DNA of 42,829 bases from an uncultured Alphaproteobacteria bacterium (GCA_902602695.1 CACKRO010000010.1:1-42829); one strand, 5' to 3'; counted from the stretch's first letter, positions 9,255 to 18,757 are shown. The notes: a model not told the origin generated them from the sequence alone. Program-made: numbers and translations.

Positions 9255-10697
9255 ATGTTTAACTTTTTACAAAATTTTTATAAAAGTTTTTATATATATG
9301 CAATTGGTATTATATCTTCTAATTTTTTAATACTTCTAATTTTACCATATTTAACTAAAGTATTTAATCCAGATCAATTTGCAATAATTGAAATTTATAC
9401 AATTTTGATTACCTTAATCATGATTATTACTAATTTTGGTTTAGGTGATGCTCAGTCATTTTATTACTATAAGTATAAAGAAAATAGTTTTAAACAAAAA
9501 CAGGTAATATCTAAAAGTTTTATATTAAGATTATTAATTACAATTATTACCTTAATTATATTAAGTTTAATTTATATAACTATAGATTCGTTTAAAAAAT
9601 TTTTTAATTATAATTTTACACTTTTTGTTACAATATTTTTGATTGCTTCATTAACAGGCATTTTTAATCAGGGATTAATAGTATTAAATATTAAGTTTTA
9701 TCAATGGAAATTTAATATTTTTAATATTCTAAAAACTTTCTTAATTTTTGCTTTTCTTATCTTTTTTTTATATTTTAATAATTTAAGTATTAATGGTTAT
9801 TTTTATTCTTATTTTTATAGTTATCTCTTAGTAACAATTATCTTATGGTTTTATCTTCAACAAAATCTTTCTTTAAAACCTATAGATAATAATTTGTTTA
9901 AAAAAATTATTTTTTATGGTTTTCCACTAATATTCACTCAATTATCATGGTATTTAATGAGTGTTATAGATAGAATATTTATTTATTATTACCTAGATAA
10001 AACCTCTTTAGGTATTTACGCTATAGCAGGAAAATTTGCCCTAATAATTAACTTAATAATAGAGATATTTAATAGAGCATGGCTCCCATTCTTAATGAAA
10101 GAAGTAAATGAATTAAGAAATACTAATAAAGAATCTAAAGCTATTTTCGTATTAATAGCAAAAATTTACACATTTATTACTTGTATAGTAATTATTATTT
10201 TATCATTATTGTCTGAATTTATAATTACTAATTTTTCAAATTATTTATATCATGAAGCAAAATATATATTTCCTCTGCTTAGCTGGTATCTAATATTTTA
10301 TGGTTTTTTTAATATAATTTCATCTTCAATGTGGATTGAAAAAAAAACTTATTATACAACAATCGTAATGTTTTTAACTCTAATTTTAAATATACTACTT
10401 AATTTTTATTTTGTACCAGAATATGGAGTTTATGGTGCTGCTTTTTCAACTATCGCCTCATATAGCATATTACTTGTTATAACATTAATTATTGTTAGAA
10501 ATATAAAAAATATTATTTTTCCATATATTTTTATATCTTTTAATTATTTATTAGTATTTATAATATCCATAACGATACTTTATTTACAGATTGATATCTT
10601 AATTAAAATTTTATTATCATTTTTATATATAATTTTATCCTCAATGTATTTTATAAATAATAATTACAAATTATTTTTTGTGAGATTTAAGAATTAA
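9255..10697 (+). CDS. Wzx-like oligosaccharide flippase (polysaccharide biosynthesis protein, MATE/MOP superfamily)
   Basis: 480 residues, about 12-14 membrane spans, the usual size for Wzx/RfbX proteins. The YVPEYGVYGAAFSTIAS-like segment near residues 385-405 is characteristic of the C-terminal half of the family, as are the early segment NPDQFAIIEIYT and GFPLIFTQLSW. The family is thought to flip lipid-linked repeat units across the inner membrane for Wzy polymerisation. It is preceded by a 99-base spacer, the longest within the polysaccharide cluster, so a secondary promoter there is possible, although I could not identify a convincing -35/-10 pair. Confidence 0.88.
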   Translation: MFNFLQNFYKSFYIYAIGIISSNFLILLILPYLTKVFNPDQFAIIEIYTILITLIMIITNFGLGDAQSFYYYKYKENSFKQKQVISKSFILRLLITIITLIILSLIYITIDSFKKFFNYNFTLFVTIFLIASLTGIFNQGLIVLNIKFYQWKFNIFNILKTFLIFAFLIFFLYFNNLSINGYFYSYFYSYLLVTIILWFYLQQNLSLKPIDNNLFKKIIFYGFPLIFTQLSWYLMSVIDRIFIYYYLDKTSLGIYAIAGKFALIINLIIEIFNRAWLPFLMKEVNELRNTNKESKAIFVLIAKIYTFITCIVIIILSLLSEFIITNFSNYLYHEAKYIFPLLSWYLIFYGFFNIISSSMWIEKKTYYTTIVMFLTLILNILLNFYFVPEYGVYGAAFSTIASYSILLVITLIIVRNIKNIIFPYIFISFNYLLVFIISITILYLQIDILIKILLSFLYIILSSMYFINNNYKLFFVRFKN

Positions 10698-10705
10698 AGA
10701 TTTTT

Positions 10706-11305
10706 ATGGCAAGTAAAATAATAATAATAGATTATGGATTGGGGAATCTGTTATCAATTTCAAATATGCTTAATTATTTAAACATCGAACATATCATTAC
10801 TAATAATCCAAAAGAAATAGAAAATGCTCATAAATTAATTATTCCTGGCGTAGGATCATTTGATACTGCTATATATTTACTTAAGAAAAATAAAATTTTC
10901 AATTCAATTATGAAGGCATTTGAAGCAAACGTAATAATTTTAGGAATTTGCTTAGGTATGCAAATATTTTATGAAAAAAGTGATGAAGGTAACTTTAATG
11001 GTTTAGGTATTTTGAAGGGTAAAATTGTAAAATTTAAAAAAAATAAAAATTTAATTATTCCTCATATCGGATGGAATTCTATTAATTCAAATACTATTTC
11101 AGAGTTTAACTTAAAAAATAAAAAATTTTATTTTTTACATTCTTATCATCCAGAAATTACGATAAAACATCATTTTGATAGTGTTAAATATTCATATAAT
11201 TTTCCAGCGGTTATAAAATATAATAATGTTTTTGGTGTGCAATTTCATCCTGAAAAAAGTGGAGAAAATGGAATGCAATTTTTTAAAGAATTTAATTTAT
11301 TATGA
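10706..11305 (+). CDS. hisH2: HisH2-type glutamine amidotransferase of the sugar amidination module
   Basis: 199 residues, class I glutamine amidotransferase with full catalytic triad: Cys82 in GICLGMQ, His181 and Glu183 in QFHPEKS. Closest in form to imidazole glycerol phosphate synthase subunit HisH. It sits directly before a HisF-like gene and a WbpG-like gene, the arrangement known from P. aeruginosa B-band O-antigen loci, where HisH2/HisF2 deliver ammonia to WbpG. Histidine biosynthesis is unlikely because no other his gene is near and HisF2 lacks a canonical active-site residue. It overlaps hisF2 by 4 bases. Confidence 0.9.
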   Translation: MASKIIIIDYGLGNLLSISNMLNYLNIEHIITNNPKEIENAHKLIIPGVGSFDTAIYLLKKNKIFNSIMKAFEANVIILGICLGMQIFYEKSDEGNFNGLGILKGKIVKFKKNKNLIIPHIGWNSINSNTISEFNLKNKKFYFLHSYHPEITIKHHFDSVKYSYNFPAVIKYNNVFGVQFHPEKSGENGMQFFKEFNLL

Positions 11306-12075
11306 CATTTTCTCCTAGGATTATACCTTCTTTATTAATAAATAGAGATAAGTTAATTAAAACAAAAAAATTTACAGATGAAAGATATGTTGGTGATATT
11401 TTAAATGCTGTAAAAATATTTAATGATAAAAAAGTAGATGAATTATTAATAATTGATAAATCAATCAAAACATTAAATGATGGACCTAATTTTGATTTAA
11501 TTAAAAATCTATCGTCAGAAGTATTTATTCCTTTAACTTATGGAGGAGGTATACGCAATATAGATGAGGCATATAGATTATTTAAAGCAGGAATTGAAAA
11601 AATCTCTATACAAAAAACTTTTTTTGATAGATTTGAAAATTTAAGAAATTTTGTGAAAAATTTTGGAAGTTCAAGTATTCTACTGTCAATTGATATTATA
11701 ATAAAGAATAATATTTATTTAATTTTTGATAGCAAAACAAAAAAAACTTTAGATTTGAATATAAATGATACAATAAATAAAGCTATTGATTGTGGTGTGG
11801 GTGAAATTCTAGTTAATATAGTTAATTTGGATGGTACATTAAAAGGGCCAGATTTGAATATTATAAATCATATTCCAAAAGTAAATATACCAATTATTTA
11901 TCAAGGCGGGATTAATTCAGTAAATGATATAATAGCTGTTTTAAAAAATGGATTTCATAGTGTTGCAATTGGATCTTTATTTATATTTTATGGAAAATAT
12001 AATTCAGTATTGATTTCCTATATTAATGAAACTGAAAGATTGACAATAAATAAAAATTTTACAATAAATGTATAA
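11302..12075 (+). CDS. hisF2: HisF2-type (beta/alpha)8 ammonia-channelling subunit, acetamidino sugar modification
   Basis: 257 residues with HisF-like architecture, including TYGGGIRN and the second-half QGGINSVNDI motif. Where canonical HisF has the catalytic Asp in the first strand (CLDV), this protein has SLLI with Leu12, while the second catalytic Asp (Asp131 in LLSIDI) is kept. Loss of the first Asp is expected for the LPS-associated HisF2 group, which keeps the ammonia tunnel but does not make imidazole glycerol phosphate. It overlaps both neighbours (4 bases with hisH2, 8 with wbpG), so the three are translationally coupled. Confidence 0.9.
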   Translation: MTFSPRIIPSLLINRDKLIKTKKFTDERYVGDILNAVKIFNDKKVDELLIIDKSIKTLNDGPNFDLIKNLSSEVFIPLTYGGGIRNIDEAYRLFKAGIEKISIQKTFFDRFENLRNFVKNFGSSSILLSIDIIIKNNIYLIFDSKTKKTLDLNINDTINKAIDCGVGEILVNIVNLDGTLKGPDLNIINHIPKVNIPIIYQGGINSVNDIIAVLKNGFHSVAIGSLFIFYGKYNSVLISYINETERLTINKNFTINV

Positions 12076-13177
12076 GATTTGTAGCAGATGTTTAATGGAT
12101 ACTTCTGCTATTGATATCAAATTTGACATAAATGGTAATTGTAATTTTTGTACAGATTTTTTGGAAACATCTAATTCAATCAAAAATAATAATAAACACA
12201 AAAATCTAAATAAATTTATTGATAAAGTAAAAAATCATGGAAAAAATTTAGAGTATGATTGTATTGTTGGTATATCTGGCGGTGTGGATAGTGCTTGGGC
12301 TTTAAAAAAAGCAGTTGAATCTGGATTAAGACCACTTGTTGTACATTTTGATAATGGATGGAATACAAACATGTCTCAAAATAATATTTATAAATTATTA
12401 AAAAAATTAAATGTTAATCTAGTAACATATGTAGTCGATTGGATGGAGTATAAAGACGTAATGAAATCTTTTTTTAAATCTAATGTAGTTGATATAGAAT
12501 TAATTTATGACAATGCATTAATGAAAATAAATTACTCATTGGCAAAAAAATTTAAGGTTAAATATATATTGGCTGGTACAAATAGAGCAACAGAAGGTAT
12601 GCGTATGCCTAATAATTGGAATTGGTTTAAATATGATAAAAAAAACATTCATTCAATCCAAAAAAAATATGGTAACAAAAAAATAAAATCACTGCCAACA
12701 ATTGGTACATTTGATTATATATATTATTCGAAATTTAAGAAAATAAAATGGATTAATTTTTTAGATTATTTTGATTATAACAAAAATTTGGCTATGGATG
12801 AACTTAGTTTATTTAGTAATTTTACAAAGTATAAACTTAAACATTCTGAGTCTATTTTTACTAGATTTTATCAATGTCATATTTTACCTAAAAAATTTAA
12901 AATTGATAAAAGAAAAGTTCATCTTTCCAATTTAGTAATTACTAATCAAATGACTAGAGAAGAAGGTTTAAATATTTTAAAAAATGAACCATATTTTTCT
13001 TTTGATGATTATATTAGAGATAAAAATTATTTTTTAAAAAAAATGGATTTTTCAGAAGAGTATTTTAATAAATATTTAAATGAACATCCTGTTAATCATG
13101 ACAAATATTCTTCAGAAAAAAAAATTTGGGAAATTTTAGAATTTTTATATAATAAAATCTTTAAGAAAAAGAAATGA
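12068..13177 (+). CDS. wbpG: N-acetyl sugar amidotransferase (WbpG/PseA-like)
   Basis: 369 residues. The N terminus has two CxxC pairs (Cys5/Cys8 and Cys25/Cys28), a likely zinc site. A PP-loop ATPase motif SGGVDS is at residues 70-75, followed by VHFDNGWN and AGTNRATEGMRMP. This matches the N-acetyl sugar amidotransferase family, which activates an acetamido group with ATP and replaces its oxygen with ammonia to form an acetamidino group. Ammonia should come from the adjacent HisH2/HisF2. With the WlbABC enzymes encoded in the same cluster, the probable substrate is UDP-linked 2,3-diacetamido-uronic acid. Substrate choice is inference. Confidence 0.92.
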   Translation: MYKICSRCLMDTSAIDIKFDINGNCNFCTDFLETSNSIKNNNKHKNLNKFIDKVKNHGKNLEYDCIVGISGGVDSAWALKKAVESGLRPLVVHFDNGWNTNMSQNNIYKLLKKLNVNLVTYVVDWMEYKDVMKSFFKSNVVDIELIYDNALMKINYSLAKKFKVKYILAGTNRATEGMRMPNNWNWFKYDKKNIHSIQKKYGNKKIKSLPTIGTFDYIYYSKFKKIKWINFLDYFDYNKNLAMDELSLFSNFTKYKLKHSESIFTRFYQCHILPKKFKIDKRKVHLSNLVITNQMTREEGLNILKNEPYFSFDDYIRDKNYFLKKMDFSEEYFNKYLNEHPVNHDKYSSEKKIWEILEFLYNKIFKKKK

Positions 13178-14202
13178 ATTCATCATTATTTTTGGCAGGT
13201 TGGCAAACAATTAATCGAAAGAACGATTATCAACTTAATTATTTTGCAAATAAATTTAATAAAATTTATGTTATTACAGCAGGTATTAATTCATTAATTA
13301 ATAAAAATCATAAAAATGAAAGCAAATATTATTTTTATATAAATAAAAATTTTATTTATAGATTCTTTATTTTTTTAAGATGTCTAATTAATGATAAATC
13401 AAAAAATAAAATAGCAATTGTTTCACCATATGGAAAAACATCAATAATTACATATACGATTTGTAAATTATTCAAAATAAAAATTGTTGTAGTAGAGTGG
13501 GGCCCCATAGATTTAATAAAAAAAAAATCATATTTAGAAAGATTTTTTGTATATTTAATATTTAAATATTCTAAAGCTATATGGGTCAAAGAACCTTACA
13601 TGATTAATAAATTATCATTTATTAAAAATCAGAAAAAAATTTACCTAATTCCAAATTGCGTAGAACCACTTAATTATAATTCAAGAGAAAATTTGAAAAT
13701 AGACTTTCTTTGGGTTAATAGATTTGCAGATACAAGAACGCCCAGTATAGTGATTAAATCACTTCAAAAACTTCAATTGGAAAAAAATTTTAAATCATTA
13801 TTTTTGGGCGATTTAGATAATGAATATAAAAATTACAATAATAATAATATAAAAATATTAAATTTTAATGAACCTTATCAGTATTATTTAAATTCTAAAT
13901 TTTTTATTGTATCAGGTAAAAGAATATTTGGAAATAATTCACTTTTGGAAGCAATGAATCATGGACTAATTCCAATCGTTAATAAAAGTGATGACATTGA
14001 TAAAATTATTAAACATGGTAAAAATGGATTTATTTGTGAAAATAATACTAATAGTTTTTATGAAATTTTAAAATACTGTATAGAGTTAGATGAAAATACT
14101 TTTAAAAATATTTCAACTAACGCAAAAAAAACAATAAATGAAAAATTTAATAATAAAATTTGGAATACTAAAATGGATATATTGTTAAATAGTTTTTTAT
14201 GA
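13174..14202 (+). CDS. Glycosyltransferase family 4-like protein, divergent
   Basis: 342 residues with GT-B fold features: an N-terminal domain with AIVSPYGKTS and VEWGPID, then a C-terminal domain starting at DFLWVNRFADTRTP. The NNSLLEAMNHGLIPIV stretch corresponds to the EX7E region, but the first glutamate is not present at the expected spacing (Ile is found), so only the second is clear. It overlaps wbpG and the following dehydrogenase gene by 4 bases each, so it is firmly part of the operon. It likely adds one sugar of the repeat unit; the sugar cannot be predicted. Confidence 0.8.
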   Translation: MNSSLFLAGWQTINRKNDYQLNYFANKFNKIYVITAGINSLINKNHKNESKYYFYINKNFIYRFFIFLRCLINDKSKNKIAIVSPYGKTSIITYTICKLFKIKIVVVEWGPIDLIKKKSYLERFFVYLIFKYSKAIWVKEPYMINKLSFIKNQKKIYLIPNCVEPLNYNSRENLKIDFLWVNRFADTRTPSIVIKSLQKLQLEKNFKSLFLGDLDNEYKNYNNNNIKILNFNEPYQYYLNSKFFIVSGKRIFGNNSLLEAMNHGLIPIVNKSDDIDKIIKHGKNGFICENNTNSFYEILKYCIELDENTFKNISTNAKKTINEKFNNKIWNTKMDILLNSFL

Positions 14203-15443
14203 GAAAAAATTTATCTATTGCCATTATTGGATTAGGATATGTTGGTCTACCTTTAGCGCTAGAATTTGGAAAAAAATTTAAAACAATTGGATATGATATA
14301 TCTAAATTAAAAATAAAAGCATTATTAAAAAATATAGATTTAAATAAAGAATTTAAAAAAAAAGAAATAATTAACTCTAAATTTCTTAATTTTACTAATG
14401 AGCCAGCTAATATTTTAGAGTATAAATTTAAAATTGTTGCTGTTCCTACCCCAATTACTAAAAATAAAAAACCAGATTTAAAAATTATTAAAAATGCATC
14501 TAAAATAGTAGGTATAAATTTAAAGAAGGGAGATATAGTTATATTTGAATCTACTGTATATCCTGGTGTGACAGAAGATATTTGTGTTAAAATATTAGAA
14601 AAATATTCAAATCTTAAATGGAAAAAAGACTTTAATGTAGGTTATTCTCCTGAAAGAATAAACCCGGGAGATAAAGATCATTATTTAACAAATATCAATA
14701 AACTTATTTCTGCTGATAATAAAAAAACATTAAATTTAATGAAAAAGATTTATAAAAGTATTGTAAGAGCAAATATAATTCCTTGTGAGACAATTAAAAT
14801 TGCTGAAGCTGCAAAAGTAATAGAAAATACGCAAAGAGACATAAATATTGCTTTTATTAATGAATTAAAAATTATTTTTGACAGACTTAAAATTGATACT
14901 AATAAGGTTTTAGATGCTTCTAGAACAAAATGGAATTTTTTAAATTTTCAACCTGGCTTAGTAGGAGGTCATTGTATTGGTGTAGATCCATATTATTTAT
15001 CTTTTAAATCTAAACAAAATAATTACATCCCTAAATTGATATTAGCTGGTAGAAAATTAAATGATAACATGGCTATATATTATGCAAAAAAATCACTTGA
15101 TTTATTAAAAAAAAATAAAAAAAAATTACATACATCTAAAGTCTTAATTTTAGGATTTACTTTTAAAGAAAACTGCTCAGATATTAGAAATACAAAGGTA
15201 ATCGATATTTACAATTTTTTTATAAAAAAAAATATTTATACCGAAGTTTATGACCCAAATATTAATATAAACGAAGCAAGTAAAATTTATAATTGTAAAT
15301 TTATTTTAAAGCCTAAAAATAATTATTACGATTTAGTAATAATAGCAGTTTCTCACAAACAATTTATAAAAATGGGCAAAAAAGGTATATATAAATTAAT
15401 GAAAGGAAAAAATAATTTATTTGATATAAAAAGTATTTTTTAA
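14199..15443 (+). CDS. UDP-N-acetyl-hexosamine 6-dehydrogenase (TviB/WbpA-like)
   Basis: 414 residues with three-domain UDP-sugar dehydrogenase layout: Rossmann motif GLGYVGLPLA at about 10-19, central domain, and C-terminal domain with LGFTFKENCSDIRNTK. The catalytic cysteine is Cys259 in GGHCIGVDPYYL. The GYSPERINPGDK motif places it with the TviB/WbpO/WbpA group acting on N-acetylated UDP-hexosamines rather than with UDP-glucose dehydrogenase. It would supply UDP-GlcNAcA (or the GalNAc equivalent) for WlbA. This completes the precursor route within the cluster although it lies 8 kb from wlbA. Confidence 0.9.
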   Translation: MRKNLSIAIIGLGYVGLPLALEFGKKFKTIGYDISKLKIKALLKNIDLNKEFKKKEIINSKFLNFTNEPANILEYKFKIVAVPTPITKNKKPDLKIIKNASKIVGINLKKGDIVIFESTVYPGVTEDICVKILEKYSNLKWKKDFNVGYSPERINPGDKDHYLTNINKLISADNKKTLNLMKKIYKSIVRANIIPCETIKIAEAAKVIENTQRDINIAFINELKIIFDRLKIDTNKVLDASRTKWNFLNFQPGLVGGHCIGVDPYYLSFKSKQNNYIPKLILAGRKLNDNMAIYYAKKSLDLLKKNKKKLHTSKVLILGFTFKENCSDIRNTKVIDIYNFFIKKNIYTEVYDPNININEASKIYNCKFILKPKNNYYDLVIIAVSHKQFIKMGKKGIYKLMKGKNNLFDIKSIF

Positions 15444-15447
15444 ATAA

Positions 15448-16407
15448 ATGATCAATTCTAAGATTGAAAGTCTACAATTATTACGCTTCATAGCTGCAAT
15501 GTTAATTGTTTCAGTGCATTTAAATTTTGAATTTGGTCATATTGGAGTAGATATTTTTTTTGTTTTAAGTGGCTTTATAATTGCATATGTTACTGATAAA
15601 AAAACTCAATCTTTTTTTATTAATAGATTAATAAGAATTATACCATTCTATTGGCTTATTACATTTTTATTTATAGCCACATTATTAATTTTTCCTGACC
15701 TATTTGATCTAAGCAAATTCAATTTAATTTATTTAATTAAATCTTTATTTTTTATACCATTTAATAATATAGAAACAGGACATTATCCATTAGTAATATA
15801 TGGCTGGACTTTAAATTATGAAATATTTTTCTATTTAATATTTAGCTTATCAATATTAATTAATAAAAAAAACTTAATTCAAACTTTTTTAATAATCTTT
15901 TTCTTAATTTATTTTTTAAATTTATATTTAGATAATTTTATTTCAAATGTTTACTCCAATCCAATAGTTTTTGAATTTGTTTTTGGAGTAATTACATTTA
16001 TTTTTTTTAAAAATACTAATCAATTAAATGTTTTTTCATTTAGACAAATTTTAATATCTATTTTTTTATTAATATCAGTTATATATCTGTGTTTAGAATT
16101 TAATAAATTCAGATTGTTATACTCTGGTATACCGAGTGTAATTATATTATTAATTTTTCTTTTCTTAAATAAATTTAATTTTCCAAAAATATTTGTACTT
16201 CTTGGCGATTCAAGTTATTGTCTTTATTTATTACATCCATATATATTTCAATTTTCTAAAAAAATTCTTTCAATCTTTGATCTCAGTTCGGCAATTCTCA
16301 ATATATTTATATTATTTAATGTTATATTATGTATAATTATATCGATATATTTACATAAATACTTTGAATTACCAGCTCAAAAATTTTTAAAAAGATATTT
16401 TAAATGA
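15448..16407 (+). CDS. Acyltransferase 3 family membrane protein (OafA-like)
   Basis: 319 residues with about nine or ten hydrophobic spans. The N-terminal LQLLRFIAAMLIVSVH carries the Arg and His typical of the family, followed by GHIGVDIFFVLSGFI. The C-terminal GDSSYCLYLLHPY also fits. Such proteins O-acetylate (or otherwise acylate) surface sugars in the membrane. The usual length is about 330-360 for the bare membrane domain, so this is complete without a SGNH extension. It overlaps the ATP-grasp gene by 4 bases. Confidence 0.9.
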   Translation: MINSKIESLQLLRFIAAMLIVSVHLNFEFGHIGVDIFFVLSGFIIAYVTDKKTQSFFINRLIRIIPFYWLITFLFIATLLIFPDLFDLSKFNLIYLIKSLFFIPFNNIETGHYPLVIYGWTLNYEIFFYLIFSLSILINKKNLIQTFLIIFFLIYFLNLYLDNFISNVYSNPIVFEFVFGVITFIFFKNTNQLNVFSFRQILISIFLLISVIYLCLEFNKFRLLYSGIPSVIILLIFLFLNKFNFPKIFVLLGDSSYCLYLLHPYIFQFSKKILSIFDLSSAILNIFILFNVILCIIISIYLHKYFELPAQKFLKRYFK

Positions 16408-17465
16408 AAAAATTAAAAAAATTTAATGTTTTATTAACTGGTAGTGGAGCACCAGGTACTAAAGGCACAGTTTATTCTCTTAAAAAGATGAAAAAATTAA
16501 ATCTAATTGTTGGAGTTGATAAAAATAATATTCTTTCAACCGATAAAATATGTAATAAATTTTATAAAATACCTAGCACAGAAGACAAAGATTACTTAAA
16601 GCAATTATTAAATATTTCAAAAATTAATAACATTAATTTAATATTACCACAAACAACTAAAGAAAATGTATTTTTATCTAATAATAAAAATTATTTTAAA
16701 AAAAATAATATAGAAATATTAACTTCTAATTATCAATCAATTAAAGTTGCAAATGATAAATATAATACAAATAAAGAATTGCAAAAGTTAGGATTTAAAA
16801 CTCCAAAAATTATTAAAATATCTACTAGAGATGAAGTAATTGAGAATTTAAAATTTTTTCAATATCCATCTAAGAAAATAGTATTAAAACCAAGAAATTC
16901 TTTTGGAAAAAGAGGTTTTTTAATATTAAGTGAAAAAAAAATAGTATTCAAAAATTTTATTAATGAAAAAGATTATCAATTAACAACTAATATAGAAACT
17001 TTTAAAAAATTATTCCCAAAAAAACTACCTGATATGTTAATGATGGAATATCTTCCTGGTAAAGAGTATTCGGTTGATATGTATGTTGGAAAAAAACAAA
17101 TATTTTCTATTCCACGAGTTAGAAAAACAATTAGATCTGGGATTAGTCACTCTACCTATTTAGAAAAAAATAATTATTTAATTAGACTATCAACATTATT
17201 TGCACGATATATAAATTATCAAGGTATTTTAGGTATGCAATTTAAAGAAAATTTTAACGGAAAGCCAATGATTCTTGAATGTAATCCAAGAGTTCAGGGA
17301 AGCATGGTTATTTCAACTATATCGGGTGCAAATTTAATCAAAATGGCTATAGAAGAAAAATTATCAAATAAGATAAATCACAACTGTAAAATAAATTGGA
17401 ATACAAGCTTTGAAAGGTCTTACGGAGGTTATGGATTTATTAAAGAAAAATATATGGAAATATAA
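16404..17465 (+). CDS. ATP-grasp family ligase (carboxylate-amine ligase type)
   Basis: 353 residues. An N-terminal pre-grasp Rossmann-like domain (LLTGSGAPGTKGT) is followed by an ATP-grasp domain: VLKPRNSFGKRGF (ATP loop), MMEYLPGKEYSVDM, and ECNPRVQGS (Mg-binding Glu/Asn). The family resembles carbamoyl-phosphate synthase/biotin carboxylase-like ligases found in polysaccharide clusters. It activates a carboxylate as acyl phosphate and joins it to a nucleophile. With a PIG-L deacetylase gene just downstream, a plausible job is attaching an acyl or amino acid group to a freed amino group; this is inference. Its 3' end overlaps the HAD gene. Confidence 0.82.
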   Translation: MKKLKKFNVLLTGSGAPGTKGTVYSLKKMKKLNLIVGVDKNNILSTDKICNKFYKIPSTEDKDYLKQLLNISKINNINLILPQTTKENVFLSNNKNYFKKNNIEILTSNYQSIKVANDKYNTNKELQKLGFKTPKIIKISTRDEVIENLKFFQYPSKKIVLKPRNSFGKRGFLILSEKKIVFKNFINEKDYQLTTNIETFKKLFPKKLPDMLMMEYLPGKEYSVDMYVGKKQIFSIPRVRKTIRSGISHSTYLEKNNYLIRLSTLFARYINYQGILGMQFKENFNGKPMILECNPRVQGSMVISTISGANLIKMAIEEKLSNKINHNCKINWNTSFERSYGGYGFIKEKYMEI

Positions 17466-18093
17466 TAGAAAATTTATTTATAATTCTGAATTTCAAAAAA
17501 CAATAAAAAGATACAAATATATTTTTTTTGACTTGGACCATACTTTATTTAATGAATATGTATTTTTATATAAAAAAAATCTAACCTATCTTTCAAAATA
17601 TAATTTATCTAACAAAAGAAAAAATGATGTAATTATATTTATGATGAAGCAAATAATTTATGGGAAAAGAAAAGAATTAATTCAAAAAATAAATAAATAT
17701 TTTTGTGAAGATTTTTCAATCTCATTATTTTTAAGAAACTTAAGATCAAAAGATGACATAAAAATTAATTTATTTAGAGGGGTAAAAATTGTTTTGAATA
17801 AATTAATAAAAAATGATTATAAAATATTTTTATGTACTAGTGGAAACTTACGTCAGCAAAAAAACAAAGTTGAGTTACTAAAATTAAATCAATTTTTCCT
17901 ACAAAATGTTATTTATGCACATGGAAATTTTAAGAAACCTAATCCATTGCTTTTAAAAAATTTTATAGTAAAGAGATCGTTAGAACCATCAAAAGTACTA
18001 TTTATTGGTGATAGTAAAGAAGATAAGCAGCTCTGTAAGAATATCAGAATAAAATTTAAAAATATAAATACAATATTTCCCAAAATTGTTTAA
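17431..18093 (+). CDS. HAD superfamily hydrolase
   Basis: 220 residues from the ATG at 17431; a longer TTG-initiated form from 17410 is also open. The ATG version leaves a 35-base overlap with the ATP-grasp gene. Motif I is FFDLDHTLF (Asp34, Asp36), motif II CTSGN, the motif III lysine is in FKKPNP, and motif IV is FIGDSKED. All are intact, so an active phosphatase or phosphoglucomutase-like enzyme is expected. HAD genes are often seen next to or fused to ATP-grasp genes in surface glycan loci. The substrate is unknown. Confidence 0.82.
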   Translation: MDLLKKNIWKYNRKFIYNSEFQKTIKRYKYIFFDLDHTLFNEYVFLYKKNLTYLSKYNLSNKRKNDVIIFMMKQIIYGKRKELIQKINKYFCEDFSISLFLRNLRSKDDIKINLFRGVKIVLNKLIKNDYKIFLCTSGNLRQQKNKVELLKLNQFFLQNVIYAHGNFKKPNPLLLKNFIVKRSLEPSKVLFIGDSKEDKQLCKNIRIKFKNINTIFPKIV

Positions 18094-18109
18094 TATTAAA
18101 AATATATTG

Positions 18110-18754
18110 ATGACTAAAAATAAAAATATTTTAATTATTTCGCCACATACAGATGATGCTGAATTAGGTTGTGGCTCTACCATATATAAACTTAATAAAA
18201 AGGGTTATAATTTACATTATATTGCCTTTTCATCATGTGAAGATTCAGTACCTAAAAAATTTGATAAAAATATACTGAGAAATGAAGTAACAAAATCTAC
18301 AAAAATTCTTGGTATTCAAAATAAAAATTTAAATATTTTAAATTTTAAAGTTAGAGAATTTGGTAAACATAGGCAAGAAATTCTAGATATTATGATTAAT
18401 TATAAAAGAAACATTAATCCATTTATAATTTTTACTACTAGCATAAATGATATTCATCAAGATCATAAAGTAATAAACGAAGAATCAATTAGGGCTTTTA
18501 AGTTTGAGAACCTCTTATCATATGAAATTCCATGGAATACTAAAAACTTTAAACCTAATTTATATGTTGAAATAAAAATGAATGAATTTTTAAAAAAAAT
18601 TAAATCACTATCGCAATATAAATCACAAAAATTTAGACGATATTTTGATAATGATTTTATTAAATCTCAACTATTATTTAGAGGCATACAGAGCAAATTT
18701 AAGTTGGCTGAGGCATTTGAAATAATTAATTTAAACAGCGATATTTCAATATAA
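18110..18754 (+). CDS. PIG-L (LmbE-like) family deacetylase
   Basis: 214 residues from the ATG at 18110; a TTG 24 bases earlier is a weaker option. The zinc site motif PHTDDAELG gives His13, Asp15 and Asp16, and the second motif IHQDH gives His116 and His119. These are the metal and catalytic residues of N-acetylglucosamine deacetylases such as PIG-L and BshB. Expected activity is removal of an N-acetyl group from a sugar or sugar nucleotide. It is the last gene of the polysaccharide block and converges on the next gene with 3 bases between stops. Confidence 0.85.
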   Translation: MTKNKNILIISPHTDDAELGCGSTIYKLNKKGYNLHYIAFSSCEDSVPKKFDKNILRNEVTKSTKILGIQNKNLNILNFKVREFGKHRQEILDIMINYKRNINPFIIFTTSINDIHQDHKVINEESIRAFKFENLLSYEIPWNTKNFKPNLYVEIKMNEFLKKIKSLSQYKSQKFRRYFDNDFIKSQLLFRGIQSKFKLAEAFEIINLNSDISI

Positions 18755-18757
18755 TTA

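Noticed and set aside
10706..12075. HisH and HisF as histidine biosynthesis genes
   Set aside because: They are directly joined to wbpG, no other his gene is near, and HisF2 lacks the first catalytic Asp.
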